Assembly (NCBI GenBank): GCA_019637855.1
Contig: JAHBUX010000003.1
Location: 1-64,000, forward strand
DNA: 64,000 nt
Origin: Bdellovibrionales bacterium
GTDB taxonomy: Bacteria; Bdellovibrionota; Bdellovibrionia; Bdellovibrionales; UBA1609
Reading direction: 5' to 3'
Below, one piece after another: positions 1 through 8,160 of the stretch; within the stretch, counting starts at the first letter, position 1; every line of letters begins with the position of its first letter. Below the pieces are notes generated by a model, which worked only from the letters and a program-made list of their open reading frames with translations, did not search any database and had not been told where the DNA came from. The position numbers and the translations under genes are program-made.

Positions 1-318
1 TGAGTTTTATGGAAACGACAAGATGGATGCATACCTTCAATAAGACTCTCGGTGGTGTTCGGCTTTCGGTGGCATTCAGCTTTCGACCCAGCCGGCCGGG
101 CGCCCAGCCACGACTCTGCCCCCTACCGCCTCAGCCACGGCTGCCATCCGTCGACATATTGGAACTCTGGGCATATCAGAAACATTAACCCTCCGGCAGG
201 CACAAGCCTTCACCCCCTCACCTATTGACCTTAATATCTCCGCAGCAAACCAAGGAATGGATGGACCCTACCAACCCCGAAAGGTATGACAAACAAACCA
301 CATACAGAGGCCCGCCAC
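1..318. other. Upstream region without a convincing gene
   Basis: No supported gene lies here. A 59-codon frame (10..189, plus) encodes a Pro/Arg-rich low-complexity peptide with no recognisable domain and no Shine-Dalgarno sequence, so I do not call it. The stretch holds a short imperfect tandem repeat (50-83) and presumably the leader and promoter of the downstream DUF1653-GNAT gene, but no clear -35/-10 pair stands out. The tail of a gene lying left of the window cannot be excluded. Confidence 0.5.
50..83. repeat. Imperfect 17-bp tandem duplication
   Basis: Two adjacent 17-nt units, 50-66 and 67-83, both begin CGGTGG and end in GCTTT and differ at three positions. Both lie in non-coding DNA. 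The function is unknown and it could be a simple slippage duplication. Confidence 0.45.
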
Positions 319-966
319 ATGAATCTCTACAAGCACTATAAGAACAAATTTTATAAATACACCGGCATCGTGAAACACTCAGAGACCCAAGAAGAATTCG
401 TCCTCTATGAAACTCTCTACGACTCTCCAGGGGGAAAAACTTGGATACGGCCCAAGGATATGTTTTTCGAAAAAATCACGATCGACGGGAAGCTTGCGCC
501 GCGGTTTAAACAGGTGGACCTGGAAATCGCACAATTCACCGATATCCGCGCCGAACAGACCTATGAAATCGCAGCTCTCATGCAGCAAATTTTTACTGAA
601 TCGGACCCTACTCGCTTTCAATCTACGCTAACCGCCCACACACGTTTTCATCTCGCGCTGGCTCGTCTCGATAGCCACAATGTGGGATTTAAACTAGGCT
701 ACGCTATTGATGACTCCACCTTCTACAGCTGGCTCGGCGGCGTCGTGCCCGACTACCGTGGCTTTGGGATCGCCCGCCGCCTCATGGCCGTGCAACACGA
801 ATGGTGCCTACAAAACGGCTTCAACAAAGTGCGCACAACAGCGCAAAATCGCTTCAAAGCCATGCTTCTTCTCAACCTCCAACACGGCTTCGACATCCTC
901 GGCGTCGAAACCCAGCCCAACAGCGAAGCTAAAATCATACTTGAAAAAAATCTGAGCAAAATTTAG
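319..966 (+). CDS. DUF1653-GNAT N-acetyltransferase fusion
   Basis: A two-domain protein of about 215 residues. The N-terminal ~55 residues read as a DUF1653 domain: a YKHYK start, an HSET block and a W-I-R-P-K-D-M-F end, the usual shape of this small stand-alone domain. The rest is a GNAT acetyltransferase, with the acetyl-CoA motif A visible as VPDYRGFGIARRLM followed by an N-R-F-K-A-M helix and a GFDILG strand. The substrate is unknown. The ATG at 319 is preferred because it begins exactly at the DUF1653 consensus and has AGAGG upstream; an in-frame ATG at 286 would add 11 residues. It is probably monocistronic, with ParA starting 96 bp later. The domain assignments are family-level recognition, and the fusion is the odd point. 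Confidence 0.8.
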   Translation: MNLYKHYKNKFYKYTGIVKHSETQEEFVLYETLYDSPGGKTWIRPKDMFFEKITIDGKLAPRFKQVDLEIAQFTDIRAEQTYEIAALMQQIFTESDPTRFQSTLTAHTRFHLALARLDSHNVGFKLGYAIDDSTFYSWLGGVVPDYRGFGIARRLMAVQHEWCLQNGFNKVRTTAQNRFKAMLLLNLQHGFDILGVETQPNSEAKIILEKNLSKI

Positions 967-1062
967 GCAAGCCCAGCCCTTGGTCGGGACCCGCTTGCTC
1001 GCGTCGACTCCCCTTTTTAAGATGGTTAGCGAGACCATTATCCAGACCAACAGGGAGCCCGC

Positions 1063-1809
1063 ATGTCCATCATCTCCGTCATCAATCAGAAGGGTGGCGT
1101 GGCCAAAACCACCACCTCTCTCAACGTCGCTTCCAGCTGGGCCGCTCAGGGCAAAAAGGTCTTACTGATCGACCTTGATCCTCAGTCTTCCGCCACCAAA
1201 GCCGTGTTCGGCGACCGCGAATTCGAAAAAACCATCTACGACGTGATCATGGGTCACGCCCAAGCCGAAGACGCCATCGTCAGCAGTGATGTGTTCGGCA
1301 TCGATGTGATCCCCGCCGAAATCATGCTCTCTGGCGTCGACTTGCAGCTGGCCGCGCACTTTGGCCGCGAACAAATATTGCGACGCAAACTCGAGCCGCT
1401 CAACCGACGCTATGATGCGATCCTGATCGACTGCTCCCCATCACTGGGACTCATGACCATCAACGCACTTCTCGCTTCCAAAGACATCATTATCCCCATC
1501 TGCCCCGAGTACTTCTCACTCAAAGGCATCGACCTCATTCTGGCCACCTTACAAAACATCCGCACCGGCCTAGGCTACAAAGTCGGCATCCGCGGCGTCG
1601 TCATCACCCGCTATCGCGATCGCAAAGTGGCCAAAGACGTCATCCGCCAAGTGCGCGAACACTACCAACTGAACGTGTACTCCAACTACATCCCCGACAG
1701 CATAGCCGTCGAAGAAGCCCACCATAACCACTCACCGGTACACAAATACGCCCCTCGCAGCCCCGCCTCTAAAGCCTATATGGACCTCTCCAAGGAGCTC
1801 TGGTTATGA
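1063..1809 (+). CDS. ParA/Soj-family ATPase
   Basis: A 248-residue deviant Walker ATPase of the ParA/MinD superfamily. The deviant P-loop KGGVAKTT is at residues ~11-18, the Walker A' region IDLDPQ at ~37, and the Walker B region ILIDCSPSLG at ~121, which is the classic chromosomal or plasmid ParA pattern. Such proteins bind DNA nonspecifically as ATP dimers and move or position cargo. The start follows GGGAG with good spacing. Its stop overlaps the next gene by 4 bp (ATGA), so the two are translationally coupled. No parB lies beside it, so it is an orphan ParA: it could place a protein cargo rather than segregate the chromosome, or its partner lies elsewhere. Confidence 0.9.
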   Translation: MSIISVINQKGGVAKTTTSLNVASSWAAQGKKVLLIDLDPQSSATKAVFGDREFEKTIYDVIMGHAQAEDAIVSSDVFGIDVIPAEIMLSGVDLQLAAHFGREQILRRKLEPLNRRYDAILIDCSPSLGLMTINALLASKDIIIPICPEYFSLKGIDLILATLQNIRTGLGYKVGIRGVVITRYRDRKVAKDVIRQVREHYQLNVYSNYIPDSIAVEEAHHNHSPVHKYAPRSPASKAYMDLSKELWL

Positions 1810-2240
1810 CAAAAACCAACCCTCTCTTCATCGATTCCACCAAAACCCACGGCGATTCGATCGGCACCCATGTCGAACTGAAAAAAATCCTCGTCTACGA
1901 CGACGAAGATCTTCTGATCGTGGTGACCAATCACCAAGGCGTGGCCATGCGTATACCCATGAAAGTCGCTGAAGATGAGACCTCCTACGAAGCCCGCGTT
2001 CACCTCAATCATCAAAAGGCTATCAGCTACCAATTCGTGGTCGAAAAGAATGGCCAATTGATTTTGCAGTCCGCCACCCTGCGCAGCCGCGCGCAATACG
2101 CCATTATCGAAGACTGGCAACCCCTTGGCGCCGACACTCCCGCCCCCGTTCCGGCCCAAGACACAAACGACGGCACACAACCCTGGCCGGGCGAGTATGC
2201 CAAGTCAGTAAAAGGTTTGATCGACAAGTGGGGGCTTTAG
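1806..2240 (+). CDS. Hypothetical protein coupled to ParA
   Basis: A 144-residue soluble protein with no family I recognise. The first ~100 residues look beta-rich with alternating hydrophobics, and the C-terminus is a Pro-rich linker followed by a short amphipathic end (KSVKGLIDKWGL). There is no signal peptide or membrane segment. The gene starts inside the parA stop (ATGA overlap), which argues for coordinated expression and stoichiometry with the ATPase. By analogy with ParA-adaptor pairs it could be a cargo adaptor or regulator, but that is inferred only from position. Confidence 0.65.
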   Translation: MTKTNPLFIDSTKTHGDSIGTHVELKKILVYDDEDLLIVVTNHQGVAMRIPMKVAEDETSYEARVHLNHQKAISYQFVVEKNGQLILQSATLRSRAQYAIIEDWQPLGADTPAPVPAQDTNDGTQPWPGEYAKSVKGLIDKWGL

Positions 2241-2301
2241 AATACACAAGAATACGGCATGCCCCACCGTCCGGTCCGACAATGTTTGTAAGATTCCTTA
2301 G

Positions 2302-2330
2302 TTGAGGTAATCTCGTTTAAACGCTAGTAT
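2302..2330 (+). promoter_or_regulatory. Candidate sigma-70 promoter for khpA
   Basis: TTGAGG (2302-2307) is followed after exactly 17 nt by TAGTAT (2325-2330), about 78 nt before the khpA ATG. Each hexamer is close to the sigma-70 consensus and the spacing is ideal. The surrounding 2241-2407 gap contains no gene. Confidence 0.45.
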
Positions 2331-2407
2331 TTGGGTATTCATGGGTAACATCTCCCGTCGGAAATTCGTGCTGCCTGGCCCGTGAACAAGAAAAGGAAAT
2401 CTAAAGA

Positions 2408-2662
2408 ATGCGCACCTTTGACCCTTCATCTTTGAAGGATCTGATCGAATTTATCTCTCACGCTCTTGTCGACGCTCCCGATGCGGTCGAAGTCAATGAA
2501 GTGATTGGCGACCAAACGACAGTGATTGAGCTCAAAGTCGCGAAAACTGACACTGGAAAAGTGATCGGACGCGAAGGCCGAACAGCCGGAGCCTTGCGCA
2601 CGCTTTTGACTGGTGCCAGCGCCAAACTCAAGCGCCGCGCGGTTCTCGAGATCATTGAGTAA
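2408..2662 (+). CDS. khpA: KH-domain RNA-binding protein KhpA
   Basis: An 84-residue single type-II KH domain protein of the KhpA/YlqC family. The diagnostic GXXG loop is seen in GKVIGREGRTA at about residues 51-61, preceded by the VIELKVAKTD strand and followed by an A-L-R-T-L-L helix. The family usually measures 75-90 residues and acts with KhpB/Jag in RNA binding and cell-envelope control. AAGGAAA precedes the ATG. Usually it sits beside rpsP or ffh; here it is isolated between an orphan ParA pair and a convergent uracil-catabolism operon, whose last stop codon abuts its own (TAA 2660-2662, next gene ending at 2663). Confidence 0.88.
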   Translation: MRTFDPSSLKDLIEFISHALVDAPDAVEVNEVIGDQTTVIELKVAKTDTGKVIGREGRTAGALRTLLTGASAKLKRRAVLEIIE

Positions 2663-3301
2663 TTAAATCAAATCCCGCAATGCCTTAGTGTAGCGGGCCA
2701 ACACATCGTCGAACTGCCCCACATCCACAACTGTGGTGTTAGCGAAACGCTTGGATGGCTCGACGAATTTGTCGTGCATAGGTTTGACCTGCGACTCAAA
2801 TTGTTTACGCACGCCCTCTGCCGTGCGACCGCGCTCTTTCACATCGCGCTCCAGACGCCGCTGAAAACGCAACGCTTCGGGCGTGTCGAAAAATATCAAA
2901 TCGTCGAACAACGCACGCACCTCGGGCGGATGAAATATCAAAGTGCCATCGACCAAAATCACCGGCTTGACCGGCAACCTCAACGTCTTCGCCGATCGAC
3001 TATGACTGTGGAAGTCATAAATCGGCAACTCGGCCTCCTCGGCATTCTTAATTTTGCTTAAGCATTTAACCAAAAGTGCGAAGTCTAAACTGTCGGGGTG
3101 GTCGAAGTTCACCGCACCGCCGTCAAAATCAAACTTTGCCGATTGATCGATGTAAAAACTGTCTTGGTAGACGATGGCACAGACACTTTCACCCAAAGCG
3201 CGTTGCACGGCGGAGGCAAAGTACGTCTTGCCCGAACCCGATCCTCCGGCCACGCCAAGGATATAAGGTCTATTTCGTTTGATAGAGCCGGTCACCCGCA
3301 T
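2663..3301 (-). CDS. udk: Uridine kinase of the URC-type operon
   Basis: A 212-residue P-loop nucleoside kinase. Walker A is GGSGSGKT at ~19-26, an acidic YQDSFY block follows, then the NFDHPDSLDF substrate loop and the lid R-F-Q-R-R-L-E-R-D-V-K-E-R-G-R-T. These are the hallmarks of uridine/cytidine kinase, which makes UMP or CMP from nucleosides. It is the last gene of the operon and overlaps the upstream upp by 32 bp. In that setting it would feed uridine into the same UMP pool from which uracil is broken down. A paralogue lies at 40841-41494. The phosphoribulokinase family is similar, but the length and motifs fit Udk. Confidence 0.85.
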   Translation of the reverse strand: MRVTGSIKRNRPYILGVAGGSGSGKTYFASAVQRALGESVCAIVYQDSFYIDQSAKFDFDGGAVNFDHPDSLDFALLVKCLSKIKNAEEAELPIYDFHSHSRSAKTLRLPVKPVILVDGTLIFHPPEVRALFDDLIFFDTPEALRFQRRLERDVKERGRTAEGVRKQFESQVKPMHDKFVEPSKRFANTTVVDVGQFDDVLARYTKALRDLI

Positions 3302-3899
3302 CTCCCAATCCGGGCACCAAGTAGCCTAACTCGTTCAGCTCACGCTCTACATTCAAAGTTAAAATGTGCACATCAGGATGCGCTTCATGCAAGCGCTGCA
3401 CACCTTCTTCACTGATCAAAATCGTGAGAATTTTAATATGGGCCACCTGATAGCTTTTCAAACGCTCAATCGCCGCAATCACTGTGTCGGCAGTCGCAAT
3501 CAGAGGATCACAGAGAATCGCCTGCTTGCCCTGAATGTCCGCCGGCATTTTAAAGTAGTACTCAACAGTACTGTTAATGAACTTGTCACGGTAGATCCCA
3601 ATGAAGCCGGTGGACGCAAAAGGGATCATCGACAAAATCGCGTCCAGCATACCGTTGCCTGCGCGCATGATGGACACCACCACCGGTGCATTCACGATGC
3701 GTTCGACCTTGGTGCTGGCGATCGGCGTCTCGATCTCGATCGTACGTAGGTCTTTCCAGTCGCGCATCACCTCATGGGCCAAGATGCGACTGATCTCTTT
3801 AACCAAGTCGCGAAACTCTGCCGATGACGTGTTCTTGTCGCGCAAATAGCCGAGCTTGTGTTTGAGCAGAGGGTGATCGAGCACAGTTAGATTTTTCAT
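3270..3899 (-). CDS. upp: Uracil phosphoribosyltransferase (URC6-type role)
   Basis: A 209-residue type-I phosphoribosyltransferase, the standard length for UPRT (uracil + PRPP to UMP + PPi). It starts MKNLTVLDHPLLKHKL, and the family blocks are visible: VVSIMRAGNGMLD, the PRPP loop reading CDPLIATADT, and a C-terminal LGDAGDR-type uracil pocket. The reading frame opens further upstream to 4025, but that part would overlap the URC4 gene. The ATG at 3899 sits at the family start and has AGGATG just upstream. The gene is 13 bp from URC4 and overlaps udk. In yeast the URC pathway also starts with a UPRT (URC6), which supports a catabolic rather than purely salvage role here. Confidence 0.9.
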   Translation of the reverse strand: MKNLTVLDHPLLKHKLGYLRDKNTSSAEFRDLVKEISRILAHEVMRDWKDLRTIEIETPIASTKVERIVNAPVVVSIMRAGNGMLDAILSMIPFASTGFIGIYRDKFINSTVEYYFKMPADIQGKQAILCDPLIATADTVIAAIERLKSYQVAHIKILTILISEEGVQRLHEAHPDVHILTLNVERELNELGYLVPGLGDAGDRLYQTK

Positions 3900-3912
3900 C
3901 CAGCATCCTATC

Positions 3913-5130
3913 TCAAAAAACAGTTCCATCACTTTCAATACGCAAAGGCGGATCGCCGCTCGCCCGCTTCTCTTTGGCCAAGAATCGGCCGGCCCACCAA
4001 GTTCCGCCTTCCAGCACCTTGGCAAGAGGGAATTCTTGCGGCGTCTTACGCAGAGCCTTCTGCACTTCCACGCCGATCAAATCCAAAAGATGCACGGTCA
4101 GCGCGCGCCACTCGATGATTAAATCCGAACCCGGCGCCCAAGCCTTGCCCGCATCCTCCGGGTTTTTCAGAAGCAGGACTTCACTGTCGAGCAAAAGGCC
4201 ACCATTGCGGTACTCAGCGAGCCCGGTCAACTCTTCAATGCCCGTCACTTCAAGGCCCGCATCCTGTATCGGCTCAATCAAAGAGTACGTCATCCACTGC
4301 GAAAGCTTGTGTAGGGGTACGAGCCCCTGAAAACCTTCGCCTAAGCGCGAATGGCGCCACACATCACCCAGATTCACTCCATTTGAGCTCAAACGTCCCG
4401 GCCAAATCGGACCAAAACCGTCGAGCACCGCGCGCAACAAAGCCGACGCCGGGATCGAACGGCCATGACGCTCCATCAAATAGTCGATGATGTTGCCGGG
4501 GCGACCGTCTTTAAAAATCATTTTATTGGACAGGGCTCGCGACAAACCATTGAGCAAAGCCACTCGCCCGTCCACGCCGAGCAATGGATTTTCCGCCGTC
4601 ACTTGAAAATGACGGCGCAGATCCTCAGCAGTCACGCGTTGAAGTCCGCGACTCTCCGCCTTGAGCGCCGTGCCATCACCACTCATCACACCACTTAAAA
4701 ACATATGAAAGCTGGCGACGCCCAAACCCTCGGAGCGCTTGAACACCTTATCGCTGCTCTTCTCAATGTACTGCCATGAGGCCCCTGCCCCGGCATCGAG
4801 CAAAACGGATGTAATCACCAGATCCAACTCGACACGGGCACGCTCCAAAGGCTCCACATTGCTAAGACGCTGCTTCAGCGCGGCCGCACGATCTATCCCG
4901 CCGGCGCGAAAATGCCCCCAGCGCGAATGAAACGGAATTTTCCCCGACGGATAGTTCTTATGAATCACGTCCATGACATAAGCCACAGTCGACTTGAAGT
5001 TCTCAGGACGAAAAATAAAAGAGCCGTGCCCACCCTGGGTGAACGTGAACACCGTCTTCGCGCGTTCCCGTACCGCTTGCGGCGACAGCAGATAGTTCAG
5101 CTCAGTGAGGCTTAAGCGCAAATCACTCAT
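3913..5130 (-). CDS. URC4/Urg3 family protein (DUF1688)
   Basis: 405 residues that I recognise as the DUF1688 family, founded by fungal URC4/Urg3, a component of the UMP-dependent uracil degradation pathway. Recognisable blocks are the HFxVxxxxLPxVA-like region reading FRPENFKSTVAYVMDVI, the PFHSRWGHFRAGGIDR segment at ~63-80, LLDAGAGASWQY at ~110-121 (very typical) and RPGNIIDYL at ~210. The biochemical step is not firmly established. There is no signal peptide or membrane segment, so it is cytoplasmic. It overlaps the URC1-like gene upstream by 8 bp and is followed after 13 bp by upp, which makes the pathway assignment strong. Confidence 0.88.
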   Translation of the reverse strand: MSDLRLSLTELNYLLSPQAVRERAKTVFTFTQGGHGSFIFRPENFKSTVAYVMDVIHKNYPSGKIPFHSRWGHFRAGGIDRAAALKQRLSNVEPLERARVELDLVITSVLLDAGAGASWQYIEKSSDKVFKRSEGLGVASFHMFLSGVMSGDGTALKAESRGLQRVTAEDLRRHFQVTAENPLLGVDGRVALLNGLSRALSNKMIFKDGRPGNIIDYLMERHGRSIPASALLRAVLDGFGPIWPGRLSSNGVNLGDVWRHSRLGEGFQGLVPLHKLSQWMTYSLIEPIQDAGLEVTGIEELTGLAEYRNGGLLLDSEVLLLKNPEDAGKAWAPGSDLIIEWRALTVHLLDLIGVEVQKALRKTPQEFPLAKVLEGGTWWAGRFLAKEKRASGDPPLRIESDGTVF

Positions 5131-6382
5131 CGATTTGCCGTCCGCGAACTTTCTTTAAGCCAGCCGCCGTCTTCGCGCCATCTTTGCTAAAGTAGCCAGC
5201 CGCTTTTTTGGCCTCCATCTCCACCATCGCATCTTTCGGAATTAGATTGTCAGGAATCGAAATTCGGTTTTCCACTTCAATACCGCTCTTAACGATGGCG
5301 TCGTACTTCATATTGCTCATCGAATGCAGATTGTGGATTTTACGAATGCCGAAGAAGTGCAAAATATCGGGCATAAATTCCTGGAAGCGCGCATCCTCAG
5401 TCCCCGCTACACACTCCGTGCGATGGAAGTAGGTGGCTGCCGTGTCACCGCCCACTTGCCGTTTGCGCGCGTTGTAGACCAAGAACTTGGTGACCTCACC
5501 CAAAGCGCGACCTTCTTTACGGTAATAGGCGATCAAACCCACTCCACCGTTTTGCGCCGTGCGAGCGGCATCCTCAATGCCATACATCAGGTACGGGCGA
5601 CAGGTGCAAATGTCCGAGCCAAACACGTCTGAACCGTTGCACTCATCGTGCACCCGACAGGTCAGCGTGACTTTGCTGTCAGACAGATCCAAGGGGTTGC
5701 CGAAAATATAAACCGTCGTGCTTCCGATCGGCGGCAGCCACACTTTCAAGTCGCGACGGGTGACAAATTCAGGATACATGCCTCCGGTCTCTTGAAACAA
5801 AATGCGCCGCAAATCACCTTCGTCCACGCCCAAACGCGCCGCCATCCCGGGCAAGTACCACACCGGTTCGATCGCCACCTTCGTGACTTTCACATCGCCA
5901 TTGGCCAATACCACTTTGCCATCGCTCTTCAAACGTCCTTGCGAAATGGCCTGCGAGATCTCTGGAATCTGCAGATGTGCTTGCGTAACCGCGATGGTGG
6001 GCCGGATATCATAGCCCTTATCAAACAGGGGTTTAAAATGAATACCCGGATCAAGACCCCACGGATCTAAAGACACAATCTTGGTGGGATCATTCCACTG
6101 CGCATAGGGACCGAGAGGCACGGGGCTTTGCGTGTTGTTCAAATCCGGCCTGTGCAAGGGCGGAAACTTTCCACTGGCAATCGACATCGCCCGATAGACC
6201 GTATAGCTACCCGAATGCGCACCAATGGCGTTGCGGGCCTTGTTGTCGGTCATCGAGGCCACCACCGGCCCGCGCTGCAAAGGATCTTTGGCACCCCATT
6301 CGATCGGCAGCGTCTCTTTGAACTTCAAATTCGTATGTGATGCCAATATCAAATGATGCGTACGCTTTTTTCGGTTTTCCAT
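5123..6382 (-). CDS. URC1/Urg1-type GTP cyclohydrolase II homologue
   Basis: A 419-residue protein with a RibA-like GTP cyclohydrolase II core in its C-terminal half and a ~200-residue N-terminal extension, as in URC1/Urg1. The zinc motif is kept as C-x10-C-x-C (ECNGSDVFGSDICTC). RKEGRALGE corresponds to the R-Q-E-G-R-G-I-G loop of RibA, with changes expected for a different substrate. In the yeast URC pathway this protein acts on a uracil nucleotide, opening the pyrimidine ring. There is no RibB fusion and no riboflavin gene nearby, which argues against a role in riboflavin synthesis. It sits 4 bp behind mmsA and overlaps URC4 by 8 bp. Confidence 0.88.
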   Translation of the reverse strand: MENRKKRTHHLILASHTNLKFKETLPIEWGAKDPLQRGPVVASMTDNKARNAIGAHSGSYTVYRAMSIASGKFPPLHRPDLNNTQSPVPLGPYAQWNDPTKIVSLDPWGLDPGIHFKPLFDKGYDIRPTIAVTQAHLQIPEISQAISQGRLKSDGKVVLANGDVKVTKVAIEPVWYLPGMAARLGVDEGDLRRILFQETGGMYPEFVTRRDLKVWLPPIGSTTVYIFGNPLDLSDSKVTLTCRVHDECNGSDVFGSDICTCRPYLMYGIEDAARTAQNGGVGLIAYYRKEGRALGEVTKFLVYNARKRQVGGDTAATYFHRTECVAGTEDARFQEFMPDILHFFGIRKIHNLHSMSNMKYDAIVKSGIEVENRISIPDNLIPKDAMVEMEAKKAAGYFSKDGAKTAAGLKKVRGRQIDE

Positions 6383-6386
6383 CGCT

Positions 6387-7835
6387 CTAACCCATCCATG
6401 TCGAGTCGTTTTGCTTTTCCCACTTCACGGTGACTTTTTTAACGTCGCTCCAGAAATCCAAGGAGTGATGGCCGGTGATATCACCGTGGCCAAATTTGGA
6501 GGCGTTGATACCGCCAAATGAGAACGGCTCACGTGGCACCGGTACGCCCACGTTGACGCCGACCATACCGGCGGTCGCCTCACGCGCCACGCGCTCGGCC
6601 AACGGACCACTCGCGGTGAAGACGCTACAAGCATTGCCATACTCAACGCTGTTTTCGATACGCATGGCTTCGCTCAAGTCTTTGCAGCGAACCACACTTA
6701 ATACGGGACCAAACAACTCCACCGTCGCCGCCTCGGAACCAGGCTGCACACCGTCTAGGATGGTCGGCCCCAACCAATTGCCACCCTCCATCCCCGCCGG
6801 CGCCTTGGCCTTGCGCCCATCCAATAGCAAACGCGCGCCCGCTTTCTCGGCGCGCCCAATGGCCTCGCGCAGATATTCGACCTGCGCTTTGGTGATAATG
6901 GCACCCATGTCTTTACCCAGCTCGAGCGCAGCGGCACGCTTCACGATGCGATCGATATGCGCCTGCACGTCACCCACAGCCAGAAGAACCGAAGCCGCCA
7001 TACAACGCTGACCTGCGCAGCCGGTGAACGAATCGGAGATGCCATTTCCACTCAACTCCAAATTGGCGTCGGGAAGTAAAACGATATGATTCTTAGCGCC
7101 ACCCAACGCCAAAGCACGTTTGCCCAACTGAGTGGCGCGCTGATACACCAGCCTCGCGATCTTGGTGGAACCCACAAAGCCCACCGCCTTCACCAACGGA
7201 TGATCGATGATAGCCTCTACAGTCTCTTGTCCACCGTGCAACACCGTAAAAAGTCCCGCCGGCAGCCCGGCCTCGCGCAAAGCTTCGGCGATTTTAAATG
7301 CGGTTAGTGGTGTCTTGTCCGAAGGCTTCCATATGTAGGCGTTGCCCAAGGCCAGAGCGATCGGAATCGTCCACATAGGAACCATGGCGGGGAAATTAAA
7401 AGGCGTGATATTGGCAATCACACCCAAAGGTTCGCGGCGAAACTCGCAAGTTACCCCGCGCGAGATCTCTAGCTTTCCGCCCAAATCCAGATTCTGCAGC
7501 GAGAGCGCAAACTCAAGAACCTCAATGCCCTTAAGCAGCCCCGCCTTGCCCTCTTCAAAGGTCTTTCCACTTTCCGAGGCCTTTAATCGGGCGATCGCAT
7601 CGAGCTCGCGTAAAAGCACATTGCGAAAGTTAAATAAAATTTTGCTGCGCTCTTTGATGGGCAAGCGCGCCCATTCTTTTTGTGCGATCGCGGCGGCCTT
7701 GATCGCGCCGTCGATCTGCGCGCGCGAGGGAACGCTATACTCCCCAAGCTTTGCCCCCGTATGCGGCGACAAAAGCGTATGCTTACCGCCTTCACCTGTG
7801 CGCCAGGCGCCTTCAATAAAACAATCGCATTGCAT
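6387..7835 (-). CDS. mmsA: CoA-acylating (methyl)malonate-semialdehyde dehydrogenase
   Basis: A 482-residue aldehyde dehydrogenase of the MmsA branch, which turns malonate or methylmalonate semialdehyde into acetyl- or propionyl-CoA with NAD+ and CoA. The signature blocks are IANITPFNFPAMVPMW, the NAD-site WKPSDKTPLTAFK, GFVGSTKIA, and the nucleophile loop FTGCAGQRCMA. MmsA lacks the general-base glutamate of ordinary aldehyde dehydrogenases, and here GGAKNHIVLLPDA replaces the usual E-L-G-G-K block, as in MmsA. It is the first gene of the uracil operon. The URC route ends at a three-carbon semialdehyde or 3-hydroxypropionate, so MmsA could carry that carbon to acetyl-CoA. Valine or inositol breakdown is the alternative role. 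Confidence 0.9.
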   Translation of the reverse strand: MQCDCFIEGAWRTGEGGKHTLLSPHTGAKLGEYSVPSRAQIDGAIKAAAIAQKEWARLPIKERSKILFNFRNVLLRELDAIARLKASESGKTFEEGKAGLLKGIEVLEFALSLQNLDLGGKLEISRGVTCEFRREPLGVIANITPFNFPAMVPMWTIPIALALGNAYIWKPSDKTPLTAFKIAEALREAGLPAGLFTVLHGGQETVEAIIDHPLVKAVGFVGSTKIARLVYQRATQLGKRALALGGAKNHIVLLPDANLELSGNGISDSFTGCAGQRCMAASVLLAVGDVQAHIDRIVKRAAALELGKDMGAIITKAQVEYLREAIGRAEKAGARLLLDGRKAKAPAGMEGGNWLGPTILDGVQPGSEAATVELFGPVLSVVRCKDLSEAMRIENSVEYGNACSVFTASGPLAERVAREATAGMVGVNVGVPVPREPFSFGGINASKFGHGDITGHHSLDFWSDVKKVTVKWEKQNDSTWMG

Positions 7836-7925
7836 GGCTGGTCCCCAGTCCGTTGAGTGAGCCCAGCTTAAAACGATAAAACAGTCAGTTTAGGTTGGGA
7901 AGAGAGACTCTTGACGCAGTCCGCG

Positions 7926-8123
7926 TTAGGGCTTGCGGTCATCCGGCAGACTAGAGAACGGATCCGAATCGTCCACCGTGCTGCCTTCCGTATGTTCCGA
8001 CAACGTTTTGTGTGCCGATTTGCCCGTAATACCCACCCACTCCGGGTAATACAGCATTAAGAACAGATAGGAGCCAAAACCGAGAGCCACCAGGGCCAAA
8101 ACGATAAGTACAGCTAATTCCAT
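7926..8123 (-). CDS. Small single-pass membrane protein
   Basis: About 65 residues: a hydrophobic N-terminal helix (ELAVLIVLALVALGFGSYLFLML) followed by a polar acidic tail rich in D, S and P. It would be anchored in the inner membrane with one segment. I do not recognise a family; it looks like a small accessory subunit, but nothing shows of what. A GTG at 8141 would add six residues. It follows the repeat lipoprotein gene by 19-37 bp on the same strand, so the two are probably co-transcribed. Confidence 0.6.
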   Translation of the reverse strand: MELAVLIVLALVALGFGSYLFLMLYYPEWVGITGKSAHKTLSEHTEGSTVDDSDPFSSLPDDRKP

Positions 8124-8160
8124 AATGCTTAGCTTTAACACTTTCCCCGAAGGGACTCAA

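Noticed and set aside
10-189. 59-codon frame at the left end
   Set aside because: Low-complexity Pro/Arg sequence without ribosome site or domain.
2241-2407. Riboswitch or small RNA upstream of khpA
   Set aside because: No conserved fold or terminator could be recognised; only a promoter pair is visible.
3900-4025. N-terminal extension of UPRT from 4025
   Set aside because: It would overlap the URC4 coding region, does not match the UPRT family start, and an ATG with AGGATG lies at 3899.
5123-6382. Riboflavin-pathway GTP cyclohydrolase II (RibA)
   Set aside because: The long N-terminal half, altered RibA loop and operon with URC4 and UPRT fit URC1, and no riboflavin genes are near.
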